Below, piece after piece: positions 1 through 9,230 of a stretch of 32,296 nt of DNA. The position numbers were made by a program, and so were the translations under genes. A model generated the notes under the pieces. It was not told the origin of the DNA and ran no database searches. It was given only the letters and a program-made list of their open reading frames with translations. The stretch covers positions 1 to 32,296 of the forward strand of contig CAZHSC010000038.1 of NCBI GenBank assembly GCA_964534995.1, in the 5' to 3' direction. The stretch comes from JAJTFW01 sp964534995 (GTDB taxonomy: Bacteria > Bacteroidota > Bacteroidia > AKYH767-A > OLB10). Numbering within the stretch: position 1 is the stretch's first letter; every line of letters begins with the position of its first letter.

Positions 1-125
1 CCTCATGAACCTGAGTTCTAAACTGTAAATTGTTAACATAAAATTTACATCCTTCCGGATTAGCTGTCTTTATTGGCACTTTTTCTACCGAATTTTGCGT
101 TTACAATCCATTAAAACAAAAACCG
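1..125. other. leader region of the AsmA-like gene
   Basis: The first 125 bp are AT-rich and hold no supported gene. No convincing TAnnTTTG promoter is seen; the closest is GAATTTTG at 90-97. A minus-strand ATG at 6-4 could be the start of a gene lying outside the window, but six bases do not allow a call. Confidence 0.3.
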
Positions 126-2783
126 ATGTTAAAAAAGGTTCTCCTTGGTGCCGGTATCCTGCTGATCCTGATTCTTGCCGCTGCCCTTCTTATCCCTGTC
201 ATTTATAAAGACAAAATTGTAGCCATCGTTAAAGAAGAAGTCAATAAAAATATCAATGCCAGGGTCGATTTCGGTGCATTTGACATCACGCTCTTCCGTA
301 GTTTCCCTGACCTTACCTTGCAAATAAGTAATTTAAACGTGACGGGCGTCACCCCCTTTGAAGGCGACACCCTCACCTCCGTTGAACAACTTTCGGTAAC
401 ACTGGATATTATGAGTGTTATAAAGGGGGGGCAAATCGATGTGGAATCCGTAAACATGGATAAAGCATTTATTAATCTCATCGTCCTTAAAGATGGAAGG
501 GCGAACTGGGATATTGCCAAAGCTGACAGCAGCAAGGAGGAATCAACAGCGGAGGCCTCAACATTTAAAGTTGCGCTAAAGTCATACGAGCTTACCGACA
601 GCAGGCTCTCCTACGACGACGCCTCTCTCGGCTTCACCTTAACCATGGACGCGCTTAACCATCATGGTAAAGGAGATTTTACACAGGACCTTTTCGTACT
701 GAGTACAACTACCGGGGCTGCCGCTACCAACATGTGGTACGGAGGGGTCAAATACATGCACCAGGTTAAAACCGTTCTTAAAGCCGACCTCGATATGAAT
801 ATGCCCGATATGAAATTTACATTCCGGGACAATGAATTACAGTTAAATGAATTATTCATCGGAATGGATGGCTGGCTGGCCATGCCCGCGGAAGACATCA
901 ATATGGACCTGAAATTTTCGGCCAGGAAAAATGAATTCAAAAATTTCCTCTCTATGATTCCGGGCGTGTACCGAGAGGGATTTAAAGACCTCAAGTCATC
1001 CGGTACACTTGAGTTAAAAGCTTTTGTGAAGGGCACTTATTCCGATAAGCAAATGCCCGGCTTCGGCGCAGATCTGAAAGTAAACAACGGACACTTTCAA
1101 TACCCTTCCCTTCCGGTTGCAGTTAATAACGTTCAACTTCAGCTTAAAATCAATAACCCTGACGGTATCCCCGACCACACCTTCATCGATCTGAACCAAC
1201 TGCACGTTGAACTCGGCAAAGAACCTTTTGATGCCAGTTTTAGTGTACGCAGTCCCGTGAGTGATGCGGATATCAAAGGTGCTGTCAGGGGAACCGTTAA
1301 CCTGTCCAATATCAATAAAATCATCCCGCTGGAAGCAGGTACCAGTCTCCGGGGTCGCTTGCAGGCGGATCTTACCATGGCCGGAAGGATGTCGGCCATT
1401 GAACAAAAGCAATATGAAAATTTCAAGGCTTCAGGTTCCCTCGCCCTGAATGATTTTAATTACAGCAGCCGGGATTATAAGCAGGGCTTTGAACTTACAT
1501 CCTGCCGGCTGGACTTTAACCCGCAGCATGTGGAATTGACCAACTTTGACGCAAGAAGCGGCAAGAGTGATATACAGGCCAATGGCAAACTGGATAACCT
1601 GCTGGCTTACTACTTTAAAAAAGAAACCCTGAAAGGCAGTCTCAACCTGATGAGTAATCACCTTGACCTTTCCGAATTCAGCGGCGGTGAAGAGGAAAAA
1701 GCTGTTGCTACTACCGATACCACAGCGATGACACTGATTGAAATTCCTGAAAACATAGACTTTACAGTCAAAACCGCCATCGGCAAACTCAATTATGACA
1801 ATGTCACCCTCGAAAATATGAGCGGAAGCGTTGTCATTCGTGAGCAGTCGCTGAATATGGAAAACCTGAGCTTCACCACCCTCGGCGGCGCCATGAAACT
1901 GAGCGGCAGTTATGCTACCCGTGAAAGAAAAAATGCGGATATAAGCCTGAACATGGATATCAGCGGATTCGACATTCAGCAAACCGTTACAACATTTAAT
2001 ACCGTCAAAAAAATGGCGCCGATTGCTGAAAGAGCCAATGGAAGATTCTCATCCGACTTCAGCATGACCGGTAAACTGGATGAGCACATGCAACCCCTGA
2101 TGAACAGCCTTCAGGGAAATGGAAAATTATCTACTGCAAATGTTACGATCAGTAACTTCAGTCCCCTCGTAAAAGTGGCGGAAGTGCTCAGGATGGATCG
2201 CTTCAGGGAATTGAATGTTAGCAATGTAAATATCAGCTTCAGTTTTGTGAACGGACGCATCAGCTACAAACCCTTTGATGTTGTACTGGAAGGTATACCC
2301 ACCAACGTAAGCGGAAGCACCGGTTTTGACCAGAGCATCGACTTTACCCTTGCCATGAACGCCCCTGTTTCCAAACTTCCTTCGGCCGCAACGGGAGTGA
2401 TTTCAGGACTTATTTCAAAAGCAAATGCAAAAGGGGCGAACTTTAGTATGTCTGAAAACGTAAAACTGAATGTGTTGATTGGTGGTACCGTAACCAAGCC
2501 GACCGTAAGCACCGATATCAAACAAACTACCGGTAATCTTATCCAGGCTGCCAGCGACAAGGCAAAAGAAGAAATTGAAAAGAAGAAAAAAGAACTGGAA
2601 GAAAAAGCCAAAGCTGAAGCGGAACGTTTAAAGAAAGAAGCCGAAGACAAAGCCCGGCAGGAAGCGGAAAAACTGAAAAAAGAAGCGGAAGAAAGGGCTA
2701 AAAAGGAAAAAGAAAAACTGAAAAAAGAAGCTGAGCAAAAAGCCAAGGACGCACTGAAGGATCTATTTGGCCCCAAAAAATGA
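126..2783 (+). CDS. AsmA-family envelope protein with K/E-rich repeat tail
   Basis: This 885-residue protein has the layout of the AsmA/TamB-like family. One N-terminal membrane segment (about residues 5-27) is followed by a long periplasmic region rich in alternating beta strands, with the early motif in which a short amphipathic stretch precedes an 'LTLQISNL' strand. Family members span the periplasm and are linked to outer-membrane lipid and protein homeostasis; that role is inferred here. The AsmA C-terminal domain runs to about residue 800. The last 85 residues are almost only Lys, Glu and Ala and contain three consecutive 15-residue repeats (832-846, 847-861, 862-876) with the pattern xExLKKEAExxAxxx, predicted to form one long helix. 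The ATG at 126 leads directly into a positively charged N-terminus. Two lipoprotein genes follow, the first after 14 bp, so the three may be one operon. Family assignment is good; the exact substrate is unknown. Confidence 0.85.
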   Translation: MLKKVLLGAGILLILILAAALLIPVIYKDKIVAIVKEEVNKNINARVDFGAFDITLFRSFPDLTLQISNLNVTGVTPFEGDTLTSVEQLSVTLDIMSVIKGGQIDVESVNMDKAFINLIVLKDGRANWDIAKADSSKEESTAEASTFKVALKSYELTDSRLSYDDASLGFTLTMDALNHHGKGDFTQDLFVLSTTTGAAATNMWYGGVKYMHQVKTVLKADLDMNMPDMKFTFRDNELQLNELFIGMDGWLAMPAEDINMDLKFSARKNEFKNFLSMIPGVYREGFKDLKSSGTLELKAFVKGTYSDKQMPGFGADLKVNNGHFQYPSLPVAVNNVQLQLKINNPDGIPDHTFIDLNQLHVELGKEPFDASFSVRSPVSDADIKGAVRGTVNLSNINKIIPLEAGTSLRGRLQADLTMAGRMSAIEQKQYENFKASGSLALNDFNYSSRDYKQGFELTSCRLDFNPQHVELTNFDARSGKSDIQANGKLDNLLAYYFKKETLKGSLNLMSNHLDLSEFSGGEEEKAVATTDTTAMTLIEIPENIDFTVKTAIGKLNYDNVTLENMSGSVVIREQSLNMENLSFTTLGGAMKLSGSYATRERKNADISLNMDISGFDIQQTVTTFNTVKKMAPIAERANGRFSSDFSMTGKLDEHMQPLMNSLQGNGKLSTANVTISNFSPLVKVAEVLRMDRFRELNVSNVNISFSFVNGRISYKPFDVVLEGIPTNVSGSTGFDQSIDFTLAMNAPVSKLPSAATGVISGLISKANAKGANFSMSENVKLNVLIGGTVTKPTVSTDIKQTTGNLIQAASDKAKEEIEKKKKELEEKAKAEAERLKKEAEDKARQEAEKLKKEAEERAKKEKEKLKKEAEQKAKDALKDLFGPKK
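2619..2753 (+). repeat. three in-frame 45-bp repeats in the AsmA-like gene
   Basis: Three tandem, imperfect 45-bp units encode AERLKKEAEDKARQE, AEKLKKEAEERAKKE and KEKLKKEAEQKAKDA. The small hydrophobic positions are 1, 4, 8 and 12 of each 15, a 15/4 periodicity rather than a heptad. The DNA has diverged more than the protein pattern, so these are not recent slippage copies. Confidence 0.8.
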
Positions 2784-2797
2784 AGTACCCGTAAATT

Positions 2798-3280
2798 ATG
2801 CATGATTCCATCAAAAGGATCGGCTTCCTGTTAAGCCTGCTGTTTCTTTCATCCTGCGGAGAAGACAGTCCTGAAAATCCCTTAAATAATATTTCCGACA
2901 ACTGCTCCTTACCCAACGGGCACCTGAAATGGACCGTTGAAGGAAATGATTATTGCGCCAACGCCAGTTTATTTGCTGACCATGCCCTTGTTATGACCAT
3001 GAACGGTATTACACTTACCGGAATTACCATCACCCTCGAACTCGACAGCATTCTCCCGGGCACCTACCCCATGAAAGCCGACATCAACAGTATCTTATTT
3101 ACGGATCAATTGGGTATGGCCTGGCAAACAACGGATGATAATCCCGGCACTTTGCAAATTACATCCAACAATACTTCCACTAACCTCCTGCAGGCCTCTT
3201 TCAGTGCCACGCTGAGAAATCCGCTGGGCCTGTCAAAATCACTTAGCCAGGGGACAATAAAAATCCACTATACCGAGTAA
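2798..3280 (+). CDS. small lipoprotein of unknown function
   Basis: This is a 160-residue exported protein that I do not recognise with certainty. The N-terminus is basic then hydrophobic and ends in the lipobox L-S-S-C with Cys20, so it should be processed as a lipoprotein. The mature part is strand-rich and contains a 'WTVEGNDYCANAS' segment followed by a hydrophobic 'ITLTGITITLEL' strand and a 'LPGTYPM' turn. This resembles the small beta-sandwich lipoproteins (DUF6252-like) common in Bacteroidota. It has no Lys-Asp-Asp surface-export signal after the Cys. It begins 14 bp after the AsmA-like gene and is probably co-transcribed with it. Function unknown. Confidence 0.75.
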   Translation: MHDSIKRIGFLLSLLFLSSCGEDSPENPLNNISDNCSLPNGHLKWTVEGNDYCANASLFADHALVMTMNGITLTGITITLELDSILPGTYPMKADINSILFTDQLGMAWQTTDDNPGTLQITSNNTSTNLLQASFSATLRNPLGLSKSLSQGTIKIHYTE

Positions 3281-3326
3281 TACTACCCGTCATAACCTTT
3301 TATTTTACGCTCCATACAGACCTCCC

Positions 3327-3785
3327 ATGCCACCTAAAAAAATTATTCCTTTACTTCTTATATGCCTGTTAACCGTTTCCTGCGACAGGAATACCAGGAA
3401 CGCAACCGTTACGGTTGATACCGTTGAAACCGATTTTTTTGAAAGCCTTGACAGCGGCCCGTTATCCATCACTTATGAGGGAGATCTTCCCTGCGCTGAT
3501 TGTGAAGCAATACATACTTCACTGTTGCTGACGCCTGACAGCTTATCCTTTACCTTAACTGAGACCTATAAGGGTAAGGGAGGGGAAGATTCTGTGTTTC
3601 ACACAAAGGGAAATTACAGCAAGATCATGTCAGGAGACAGTGTATTTACGATTCTGGAGCTTAAGCCGGATAATCATGATCACAAACTGTTTTTCAGGGA
3701 AGCCGGCGATACCGCAGTTACCAAACTGGACCAGCTTGGCAATATTATTCCCGGTACACTGAACTACACACTGCGGAGAATCTGA
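3327..3785 (+). CDS. NlpE-like lipoprotein
   Basis: This 152-residue lipoprotein has a signal ending in L-T-V-S-C with Cys19 as the lipid-modified residue. The mature domain matches the N-terminal domain of NlpE: 'YEGDLPCADCEAI' carries the CxxC pair, followed by 'TLTETYKGK', a 'FHTKGNYSKI' strand and a C-terminal 'KLDQLGN' strand. In enterobacteria NlpE is an outer-membrane lipoprotein that signals envelope and surface stress and contributes to copper tolerance. In Bacteroidota the family is widespread, usually as this single domain, and its partner is not established. It lies 46 bp after the preceding lipoprotein gene and may share its transcript. A weak terminator-like hairpin follows. Confidence 0.8.
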   Translation: MPPKKIIPLLLICLLTVSCDRNTRNATVTVDTVETDFFESLDSGPLSITYEGDLPCADCEAIHTSLLLTPDSLSFTLTETYKGKGGEDSVFHTKGNYSKIMSGDSVFTILELKPDNHDHKLFFREAGDTAVTKLDQLGNIIPGTLNYTLRRI

Positions 3786-3846
3786 TCCGGGAAAAGTTGC
3801 CTGCAAAGCCCGAAGGCATATGGTGTAATTGCAGGATCTACCCTTT

Positions 3847-3873
3847 AACCGTGTGTAAATAACCGGTTTTTTA
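3847..3873 (+). terminator. probable terminator after the NlpE-like gene
   Basis: A 5-bp stem (AACCG/CGGTT) with a 12-nt loop is followed by a run of Ts. It lies between convergent genes and downstream of the lipoprotein pair. The stem is short, so this is a modest call. Confidence 0.4.
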
Positions 3874-3891
3874 TTTTCCGGACGATGGTAA

Positions 3892-5142
3892 TCATTCTTC
3901 TTTACCCGAAGTGGATGCGGTTTCCAGTTCGCCCTCCCACTTACTCACCACAGCGGTGGCAACCGCGTTACCGATCACATTGGTAGCGCTGCGCCCCATG
4001 TCAAGCAACTGATCGATACCAAGCAATAATAACAAGCCTGCCTCCGGGATGTTAAAAGCCGTAAGCATACCCGCAATCACTACGAGAGAGGCGCGTGGCA
4101 CGCCGGCCATGCCCTTACTGGTTACCAGGAGCATCAGCATCATGGTGATCTCCTGTTGAATACTCAGATCAATGCCATAAGCCTGGGCAATAAAAACAGT
4201 GGCAAATGTCATATACATGATAGAGCCGTCGAGATTAAAGGAATACCCCAAAGGCAGTACAAAGCTGATAATCCTGCTGCTGCAGCCGTATTTCTCCAGC
4301 GCTTCCACTGTCTTTGGAAATGCCGATTCGGAGGATGCTGTGGAGAAGGCCAATAGCATCGGCTCGCGAATATGTTTCAATAAACTCAGGAATGGAATTT
4401 TCAGGACGAAGCAGATAATTCCAAGTATTACCAGTCCAAAAAACATCAATCCGAAATAAAAACAGGCAATCAGGTAGAGATACCCACCTATGATACTCAG
4501 CCCCTGCTTTGCCACCACAGCTGCAATAGCCCCAAAAACACCAAATGGAGCAAACTGCATGACGTAATTGGTAACTTTAAACATGATATGTCCCACGGCA
4601 TCCATCCCTTTTACAACGGTTTTAGCACGGTCACCCAGCGATGCTGCAGCCACCCCAAAGAACAGGGAGAAAATAACGATGGGAAGAATTTCATTGTTTG
4701 CCATGGCTTCCACCACACTTTTGGGAATTACATGGGTGATAAATTCTTTCAAGGCAGGGGCTTTGGTAGTAATACCGCTGCTGGCATCCACCGCCGGCAG
4801 TGGGAGCTTCATGACATGTCCCGGCTCGAAAATATTTACCAGAATCAATCCCAGTGCGAGGGCAAGTAAGGTGGCAAACTGAAAATAAAGGATCGTTTTA
4901 ATGCCAATCCTGCCCACACTTTTAAAATCGCCGACTTTTGCCACTCCGTATACCAGGGTACTGAAAACCAGTGGCGCGATAATCATTTTAATCAGTCTCA
5001 GAAAAATATCGCTCAAAATCTGAATATTTTCCGCGAACTTGTTAAACAATTCCGGCTCCGGATTAAATTCTCGATAGAGGTAGCCGGTAAGGATACCGAG
5101 CAGCATACCAATAAAAATGCGGGTAGTGAGGTTTATCTTCAT
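3892..5142 (-). CDS. dicarboxylate/amino acid:cation symporter (DAACS family)
   Basis: This 416-residue inner-membrane protein belongs to the GltP/DctA symporter family, which couples glutamate, aspartate or C4-dicarboxylate uptake to Na+ or H+. Family motifs are present: the serine-rich re-entrant loop ending in 'SSESAFPKT', the cation-binding 'NLDGS' at residues 303-307 followed by the membrane segment 'YMTFATVFIAQ', the second re-entrant loop 'SKGMAGVPRAS', and the substrate-binding 'DMGRSATNVIGNA' near the C-terminus. Length is normal for the family. Which substrate and which ion cannot be told from motifs alone. It is transcribed alone and divergently from valS; a TATTTTTG element lies just upstream of its ATG. 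Confidence 0.93.
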   Translation of the reverse strand: MKINLTTRIFIGMLLGILTGYLYREFNPEPELFNKFAENIQILSDIFLRLIKMIIAPLVFSTLVYGVAKVGDFKSVGRIGIKTILYFQFATLLALALGLILVNIFEPGHVMKLPLPAVDASSGITTKAPALKEFITHVIPKSVVEAMANNEILPIVIFSLFFGVAAASLGDRAKTVVKGMDAVGHIMFKVTNYVMQFAPFGVFGAIAAVVAKQGLSIIGGYLYLIACFYFGLMFFGLVILGIICFVLKIPFLSLLKHIREPMLLAFSTASSESAFPKTVEALEKYGCSSRIISFVLPLGYSFNLDGSIMYMTFATVFIAQAYGIDLSIQQEITMMLMLLVTSKGMAGVPRASLVVIAGMLTAFNIPEAGLLLLLGIDQLLDMGRSATNVIGNAVATAVVSKWEGELETASTSGKEE

Positions 5143-5152
5143 AAAGTATGCC

Positions 5153-5160
5153 CAAAAATA
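5153..5160 (-). promoter_or_regulatory. -7 element upstream of the symporter gene
   Basis: TATTTTTG on the minus strand matches the Bacteroidota -7 consensus TAnnTTTG. No well-placed TTG -33 element was found, and the implied leader is only a few bases, so confidence is low. Confidence 0.3.
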
Positions 5161-5212
5161 ACCGAATTCCTCTAATTAACGCCTCTGCCAACGGACCGGC
5201 ACAGGCATTTTA

Positions 5213-5220
5213 TATCTTTG
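5213..5220 (+). promoter_or_regulatory. -7 element upstream of valS
   Basis: TATCTTTG matches TAnnTTTG exactly and lies 34 bp upstream of the valS ATG. No good -33 TTG is at the usual distance. No T-box-like structure is visible in the short leader. Confidence 0.45.
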
Positions 5221-5254
5221 CAAACTGTTTAAAAGAACGGATTCACTGTTAATT

Positions 5255-7930
5255 ATGGAGATTTCAAAGACATTTCAGGCAGAGGCAGCAGAAGTAAAAT
5301 GGTATTCGCATTGGTTGAAAGAGGGTTATTTCCGCTCGGTACCCGATCATCGTGAACCGTATACTATCGTTATCCCACCGCCCAATGTAACCGGCGTGTT
5401 GCACATGGGGCATATGCTTAACAACACCATTCAGGATGTGTTAATCCGTCGTGCCCGTATGTTGGGAAAAAACGCCTGCTGGGTACCCGGTACTGATCAT
5501 GCCTCCATCGCTACAGAAGCGAAAGTAGTGCAGATGCTCCGTGAAAAAGGTATTAAAAAATCGGACCTCACGCGGGAGGAATTCCTGAAATATGCCTGGG
5601 AGTGGAAAGAGAAGTATGGGGGTATTATTCTTGAACAGCTGAAAAAACTGGGCGCGTCGTGCGACTGGGACCGCACCCGTTTTACCATGGAAGATGACCT
5701 GAGCGAGGCGGTAATTGACGTATTTATTGACCTCCATAAAAAAGGGTATATCTATCGTGGCATGCGCATGGTGAACTGGGATCCTGCCGGCCTCACCGCG
5801 GTAAGCGACGAAGAAGTGATTCACAGGGAAGTAAATTCCAAACTGGTGTATGTACGGTATGTGTTGGTGGATAAAGACGAAGACTTCGATCCTGCGGACC
5901 CACAAGCCCTGCAGCGAAAGTTTGATAATAATGAAACCATTACCATCGCTACGGTAAGACCTGAAACCATATTGGGAGATACAGGGGTATGCGTACACCC
6001 TGATGATCCGCGCTACAAAGGTCTGGCCGGCAAATATGCCATTATACCCATGGTAAACCGGAGAGTTCCGGTGATTTTTGACGAATACATCCTGATGGAA
6101 TTTGGTACCGGCGCCCTTAAAGTGACACCGGCCCATGACATCAATGATTATAATCTCGGTATTAAACACAAGCTGGAAATCATCGATACGCTCAACCCCG
6201 ATGGCACCATGAGCCCTGCCGCAGGATTTTACACCGGGCAGGACAGGTTTGCAGTCAGGAAGAAGATTGTAAAGGACCTGCAGGAGATGGGACATGTGGT
6301 GAAGGTGGAAGATTATGTGAATAAAGTGGGCTACAGTGAAAGGACCGATGCCGTCATTGAACCCAGGCTCAGCCTTCAGTGGTTTGTAAAAATGAAGGAG
6401 TTTTCGCGGCCCGCACTGGATGCCGTGATGGATGGAGAAGTTAAATTAATCCCTGAAAAATTTGTCAATACCTACCGGCACTGGATGGAAAATGTGCACG
6501 ACTGGTGCATTTCGCGGCAGTTGTGGTGGGGTCAGAGGATTCCGGCATGGTACGATAAAAACGGCAATGCAGTGGTTTGTAAAACCGCCGCCGAAGCCCT
6601 TGAACTGTTCAGGAAACAGAACAAGGAGGTAACGGCATCGGACCTACGCCAGGACGAGGATGTACTGGATACATGGTTCAGTTCCTGGCTGTGGCCCATC
6701 TCCGTTTTTGATGGTTTCAAAGACCCGGACAATGCAGACATCCGTTATTACTACCCCACCAACGACCTGGTTTCCGCTCCCGAGATATTATTTTTCTGGA
6801 TCGCACGTATGATCATGGCCGGTTATGAATACCGGGGAGAGAAGCCGTTTAACAATGTATATCTAACCGGTATTGTCCGCGATAAGCAAGGCCGGAAAAT
6901 GAGTAAATCGCTGGGTAACTCCCCCGACCCCCTCGAACTGATAACTAAATACAGTGCCGACGGAGTAAGGGTGGGTATGCTGTTGTCGTCGCCGGCGGGT
7001 AATGATTTGCTGTTTGATGAAAGCCTGTGCGAACAGGGAAGAAATTTCAGCAATAAAATATGGAACGCTTTCAGGCTGGTGAAGGGATGGGAAGTAAACG
7101 AAAACCTCGAACAACCGAAAGTAAACGCAGGCGCGATTGAATGGTTTGAATCGAGGCTGAGCGAATGCCTGTCCGAAATCAACGACCATTATGAAAAATT
7201 AAGAATATCCGATGCGCTGATGAGCAGTTACAAACTGGTGTGGGATGATTTCTGCTCCTGGTATCTTGAATTGGTAAAACCGGCGTACCAACAGCCTGTT
7301 GATCCGAAGAGCCTGGAAGCGACACTTGTTTTCTTTGAGAAAATATTGTGCATCATGCATCCCTTTATGCCTTTTATCACCGAGGAGATATGGCACCTGT
7401 TAAGGGACAGGAAGAAAGGGGATGATATTATTATCAGCCACTGGCCCCAGTGTACCGCTGTTAATAAGGATATCCTCCAAGCTTTCCCACTGGCGGCCGG
7501 ACTTATTACCGAAATCCGGAATTTCAGGCAAAGCAAAGGAATCAGTCCAAAGGAAAGCCTGGAACTGCGGGTGATGCTGAAGCAGGACAGCAACAGGCTG
7601 GCTTATTTCAGTGAGGCCGTTTTAAAACTGGCCAACCTTTCGGCCATACATTACATTTCTGAAAAACCTGCCCAATGCTTTCCATTTGTACTACAGGAAT
7701 TGGAATGTTTTATTCCCATCAGTGAAAACACAGACAAGGAAGCTGAAAAGAAGAGACTACACGAAGAACTGATATACACGCGGGGATTTCTGCAATCGGT
7801 GATGAATAAACTCAGCAATACGCGCTTCATCACCAACGCGAAACCTGAAATTGTAGCCGCCGAGGAAAAGAAAAAGTCGGATGCGGAAGCAAAAATCCGC
7901 GCCATTGAAGACGCTTTAAGCACCCTCTGA
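5255..7930 (+). CDS. valS: valyl-tRNA synthetase
   Basis: This is a complete 891-residue class I aminoacyl-tRNA synthetase that charges tRNA-Val. The HIGH-type signature is 'HMGH' at residues 50-53, within the valine-specific 'PPPNVTGVLHMGH' context. The editing domain follows, with 'TVRPETILGDTGVCVHP' and 'GTGALKVTPAHD'. The KMSKS loop is exact at residues 548-552. The anticodon-binding domain follows, and the last 65 residues form the coiled-coil arm typical of ValRS ('EKKRLHEELIYTRGF...'). Length is normal. The stop codon is 2 bp before the ATG of the aminotransferase, so the two are co-transcribed. Confidence 0.98.
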   Translation: MEISKTFQAEAAEVKWYSHWLKEGYFRSVPDHREPYTIVIPPPNVTGVLHMGHMLNNTIQDVLIRRARMLGKNACWVPGTDHASIATEAKVVQMLREKGIKKSDLTREEFLKYAWEWKEKYGGIILEQLKKLGASCDWDRTRFTMEDDLSEAVIDVFIDLHKKGYIYRGMRMVNWDPAGLTAVSDEEVIHREVNSKLVYVRYVLVDKDEDFDPADPQALQRKFDNNETITIATVRPETILGDTGVCVHPDDPRYKGLAGKYAIIPMVNRRVPVIFDEYILMEFGTGALKVTPAHDINDYNLGIKHKLEIIDTLNPDGTMSPAAGFYTGQDRFAVRKKIVKDLQEMGHVVKVEDYVNKVGYSERTDAVIEPRLSLQWFVKMKEFSRPALDAVMDGEVKLIPEKFVNTYRHWMENVHDWCISRQLWWGQRIPAWYDKNGNAVVCKTAAEALELFRKQNKEVTASDLRQDEDVLDTWFSSWLWPISVFDGFKDPDNADIRYYYPTNDLVSAPEILFFWIARMIMAGYEYRGEKPFNNVYLTGIVRDKQGRKMSKSLGNSPDPLELITKYSADGVRVGMLLSSPAGNDLLFDESLCEQGRNFSNKIWNAFRLVKGWEVNENLEQPKVNAGAIEWFESRLSECLSEINDHYEKLRISDALMSSYKLVWDDFCSWYLELVKPAYQQPVDPKSLEATLVFFEKILCIMHPFMPFITEEIWHLLRDRKKGDDIIISHWPQCTAVNKDILQAFPLAAGLITEIRNFRQSKGISPKESLELRVMLKQDSNRLAYFSEAVLKLANLSAIHYISEKPAQCFPFVLQELECFIPISENTDKEAEKKRLHEELIYTRGFLQSVMNKLSNTRFITNAKPEIVAAEEKKKSDAEAKIRAIEDALSTL

Positions 7931-7932
7931 TT

Positions 7933-9144
7933 ATGCAGCTCAGCCTGCGACAACTCTTTCTGCGGCATGTGGCTCAAACGAGCCCTTCGCCCATGGCTCT
8001 TGAAATTGAGAGGGCCGAAGGCGTGTATCTGTATGATGCCGGGGGCAGAAGTTGGATGGATATGATCAGCGGAATATCAGTGAGCAATGTCGGACATCGC
8101 CATCCGGCGGTAATAGGTGCCATCCATGAACAATTGGATAAGCACATGCACCTGATGGTTTACGGCGAGTATGTTCAGTCGCCACAGGTTTTACTGGCCA
8201 GTAAACTTGCCGGCATTATTCCTCCCCTTGACAGTGTTTACTTTGTCAATTCGGGCGCCGAAGCCGTGGAAGGCGCCATCAAATTATCACGCCGGGTTAC
8301 AGGCAGAAAAAAAATATTTTCCTTTAAGAACGCTTATCACGGTTCTACTACGGGAGCATTAAGCCTCATGAGTAATGACTATTTTACAGAACCATTCAGG
8401 CCGCTGCTTCCCGAGGTTTATCATCTGGAGCCTGACGATTTCAGTGCTTTGCATCAGATTGATGAAAGCACTGCCGCCGTATTTGTAGAAATAGTAAGAG
8501 GAGAAGCCGGCGCATTGCCGGCAGATGAAAGTTTCCTGCATGCCCTGCGCGCACGATGTACGGAAACAGGGTCTATGCTGGTGGCCGATGAAATCCAAAC
8601 AGGCTTCGGGCGCTGCGGTCATTTTTTTGCCTGTCAGGGTGCAGGCATCGTACCCGACATCCTGGTTATTGCCAAAGGGATGGGAGGTGGAATGCCCATT
8701 GGCGCTTTTATGAGTACGCACAAGCATATGTCCGCCTTAAGTGACCATCCGGTTTTAGGCCATATCACTACGTTTGGCGGCCATCCGGTGTGCTGCGCCT
8801 CGGCCCTCGCCACCCTTGAAATATTGCAGGGCATGGACCTTCCTTCCGTAATTTCATCCCGTGAAAATACAGCCCGAACAATCCTGGTCCATCCATTAAT
8901 CAAGACCATCACCGGCAAGGGCTTGTTGCTGGCCATTGGCTTTGAAAATGAAAGAATCGCTCAAGAGGTTATAGGCAAATGCATAGAAAAAGGAGTGATC
9001 ACCGACTGGTTTCTCTTCGCCCCGGATAAATTAAGGCTTTGCCCGCCACTTACCATCACCGAAACGGAAATGGAACGGGCCTGCCAGATCATCCGGGAAG
9101 CTATTCATGAAGTGTATACCGAAAATGAAAACATGGGACAATAA
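7933..9144 (+). CDS. class-III (acetylornithine-type) aminotransferase
   Basis: This 403-residue PLP enzyme is of aminotransferase class III. Signatures in order are 'MISGISVSNVGHRHP' near the start, 'FVNSGAEAVEGAIKLSR' for phosphate binding, 'AYHGSTTGALSL', 'VADEIQTGFGRCGHFFACQ' with the PLP-contacting Asp, and the Schiff-base lysine K248 in 'IAKGMGGGMPIG'. The family covers acetylornithine, ornithine and 4-aminobutyrate aminotransferases. The true substrate cannot be told, and no arginine-biosynthesis genes are adjacent. It starts 2 bp after valS, so its expression is tied to valS. This pairing gives no obvious pathway link. The ATG at 7933 gives a normal N-terminus. Confidence 0.88.
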   Translation: MQLSLRQLFLRHVAQTSPSPMALEIERAEGVYLYDAGGRSWMDMISGISVSNVGHRHPAVIGAIHEQLDKHMHLMVYGEYVQSPQVLLASKLAGIIPPLDSVYFVNSGAEAVEGAIKLSRRVTGRKKIFSFKNAYHGSTTGALSLMSNDYFTEPFRPLLPEVYHLEPDDFSALHQIDESTAAVFVEIVRGEAGALPADESFLHALRARCTETGSMLVADEIQTGFGRCGHFFACQGAGIVPDILVIAKGMGGGMPIGAFMSTHKHMSALSDHPVLGHITTFGGHPVCCASALATLEILQGMDLPSVISSRENTARTILVHPLIKTITGKGLLLAIGFENERIAQEVIGKCIEKGVITDWFLFAPDKLRLCPPLTITETEMERACQIIREAIHEVYTENENMGQ

Positions 9145-9148
9145 CATC

Positions 9149-9179
9149 CTGAAATCTTCATGACAGGAAAGTAACTTTG
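9149..9179 (+). promoter_or_regulatory. promoter of the two-component operon
   Basis: TAACTTTG (9172-9179) matches the Bacteroidota -7 consensus exactly. A CTG lies 20 bp upstream in the -33 position, one base off TTG. It sits between the aminotransferase stop and the response-regulator ATG, so the regulator pair probably has its own transcript. Confidence 0.5.
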
Positions 9180-9230
9180 GAAAAAAATAAATATAACTGA
9201 ACAATTTACATCCCGTAACTCATCATAAAA

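Noticed and set aside
425..431. G7 tract inside the AsmA-like gene
   Set aside because: The frame is continuous through it with normal family sequence on both sides, so there is no sign of a switch or an error.
5143..5254. T-box or other leader control in front of valS
   Set aside because: The leader is short, no stem or T-box sequence is visible, and this control is typical of Firmicutes rather than Bacteroidota.
5441..6295. 284-codon open frame on the minus strand
   Set aside because: It lies wholly antisense to valS, which has full catalytic motifs. The antisense product is rich in unlikely His/Phe runs and has no recognisable domain.
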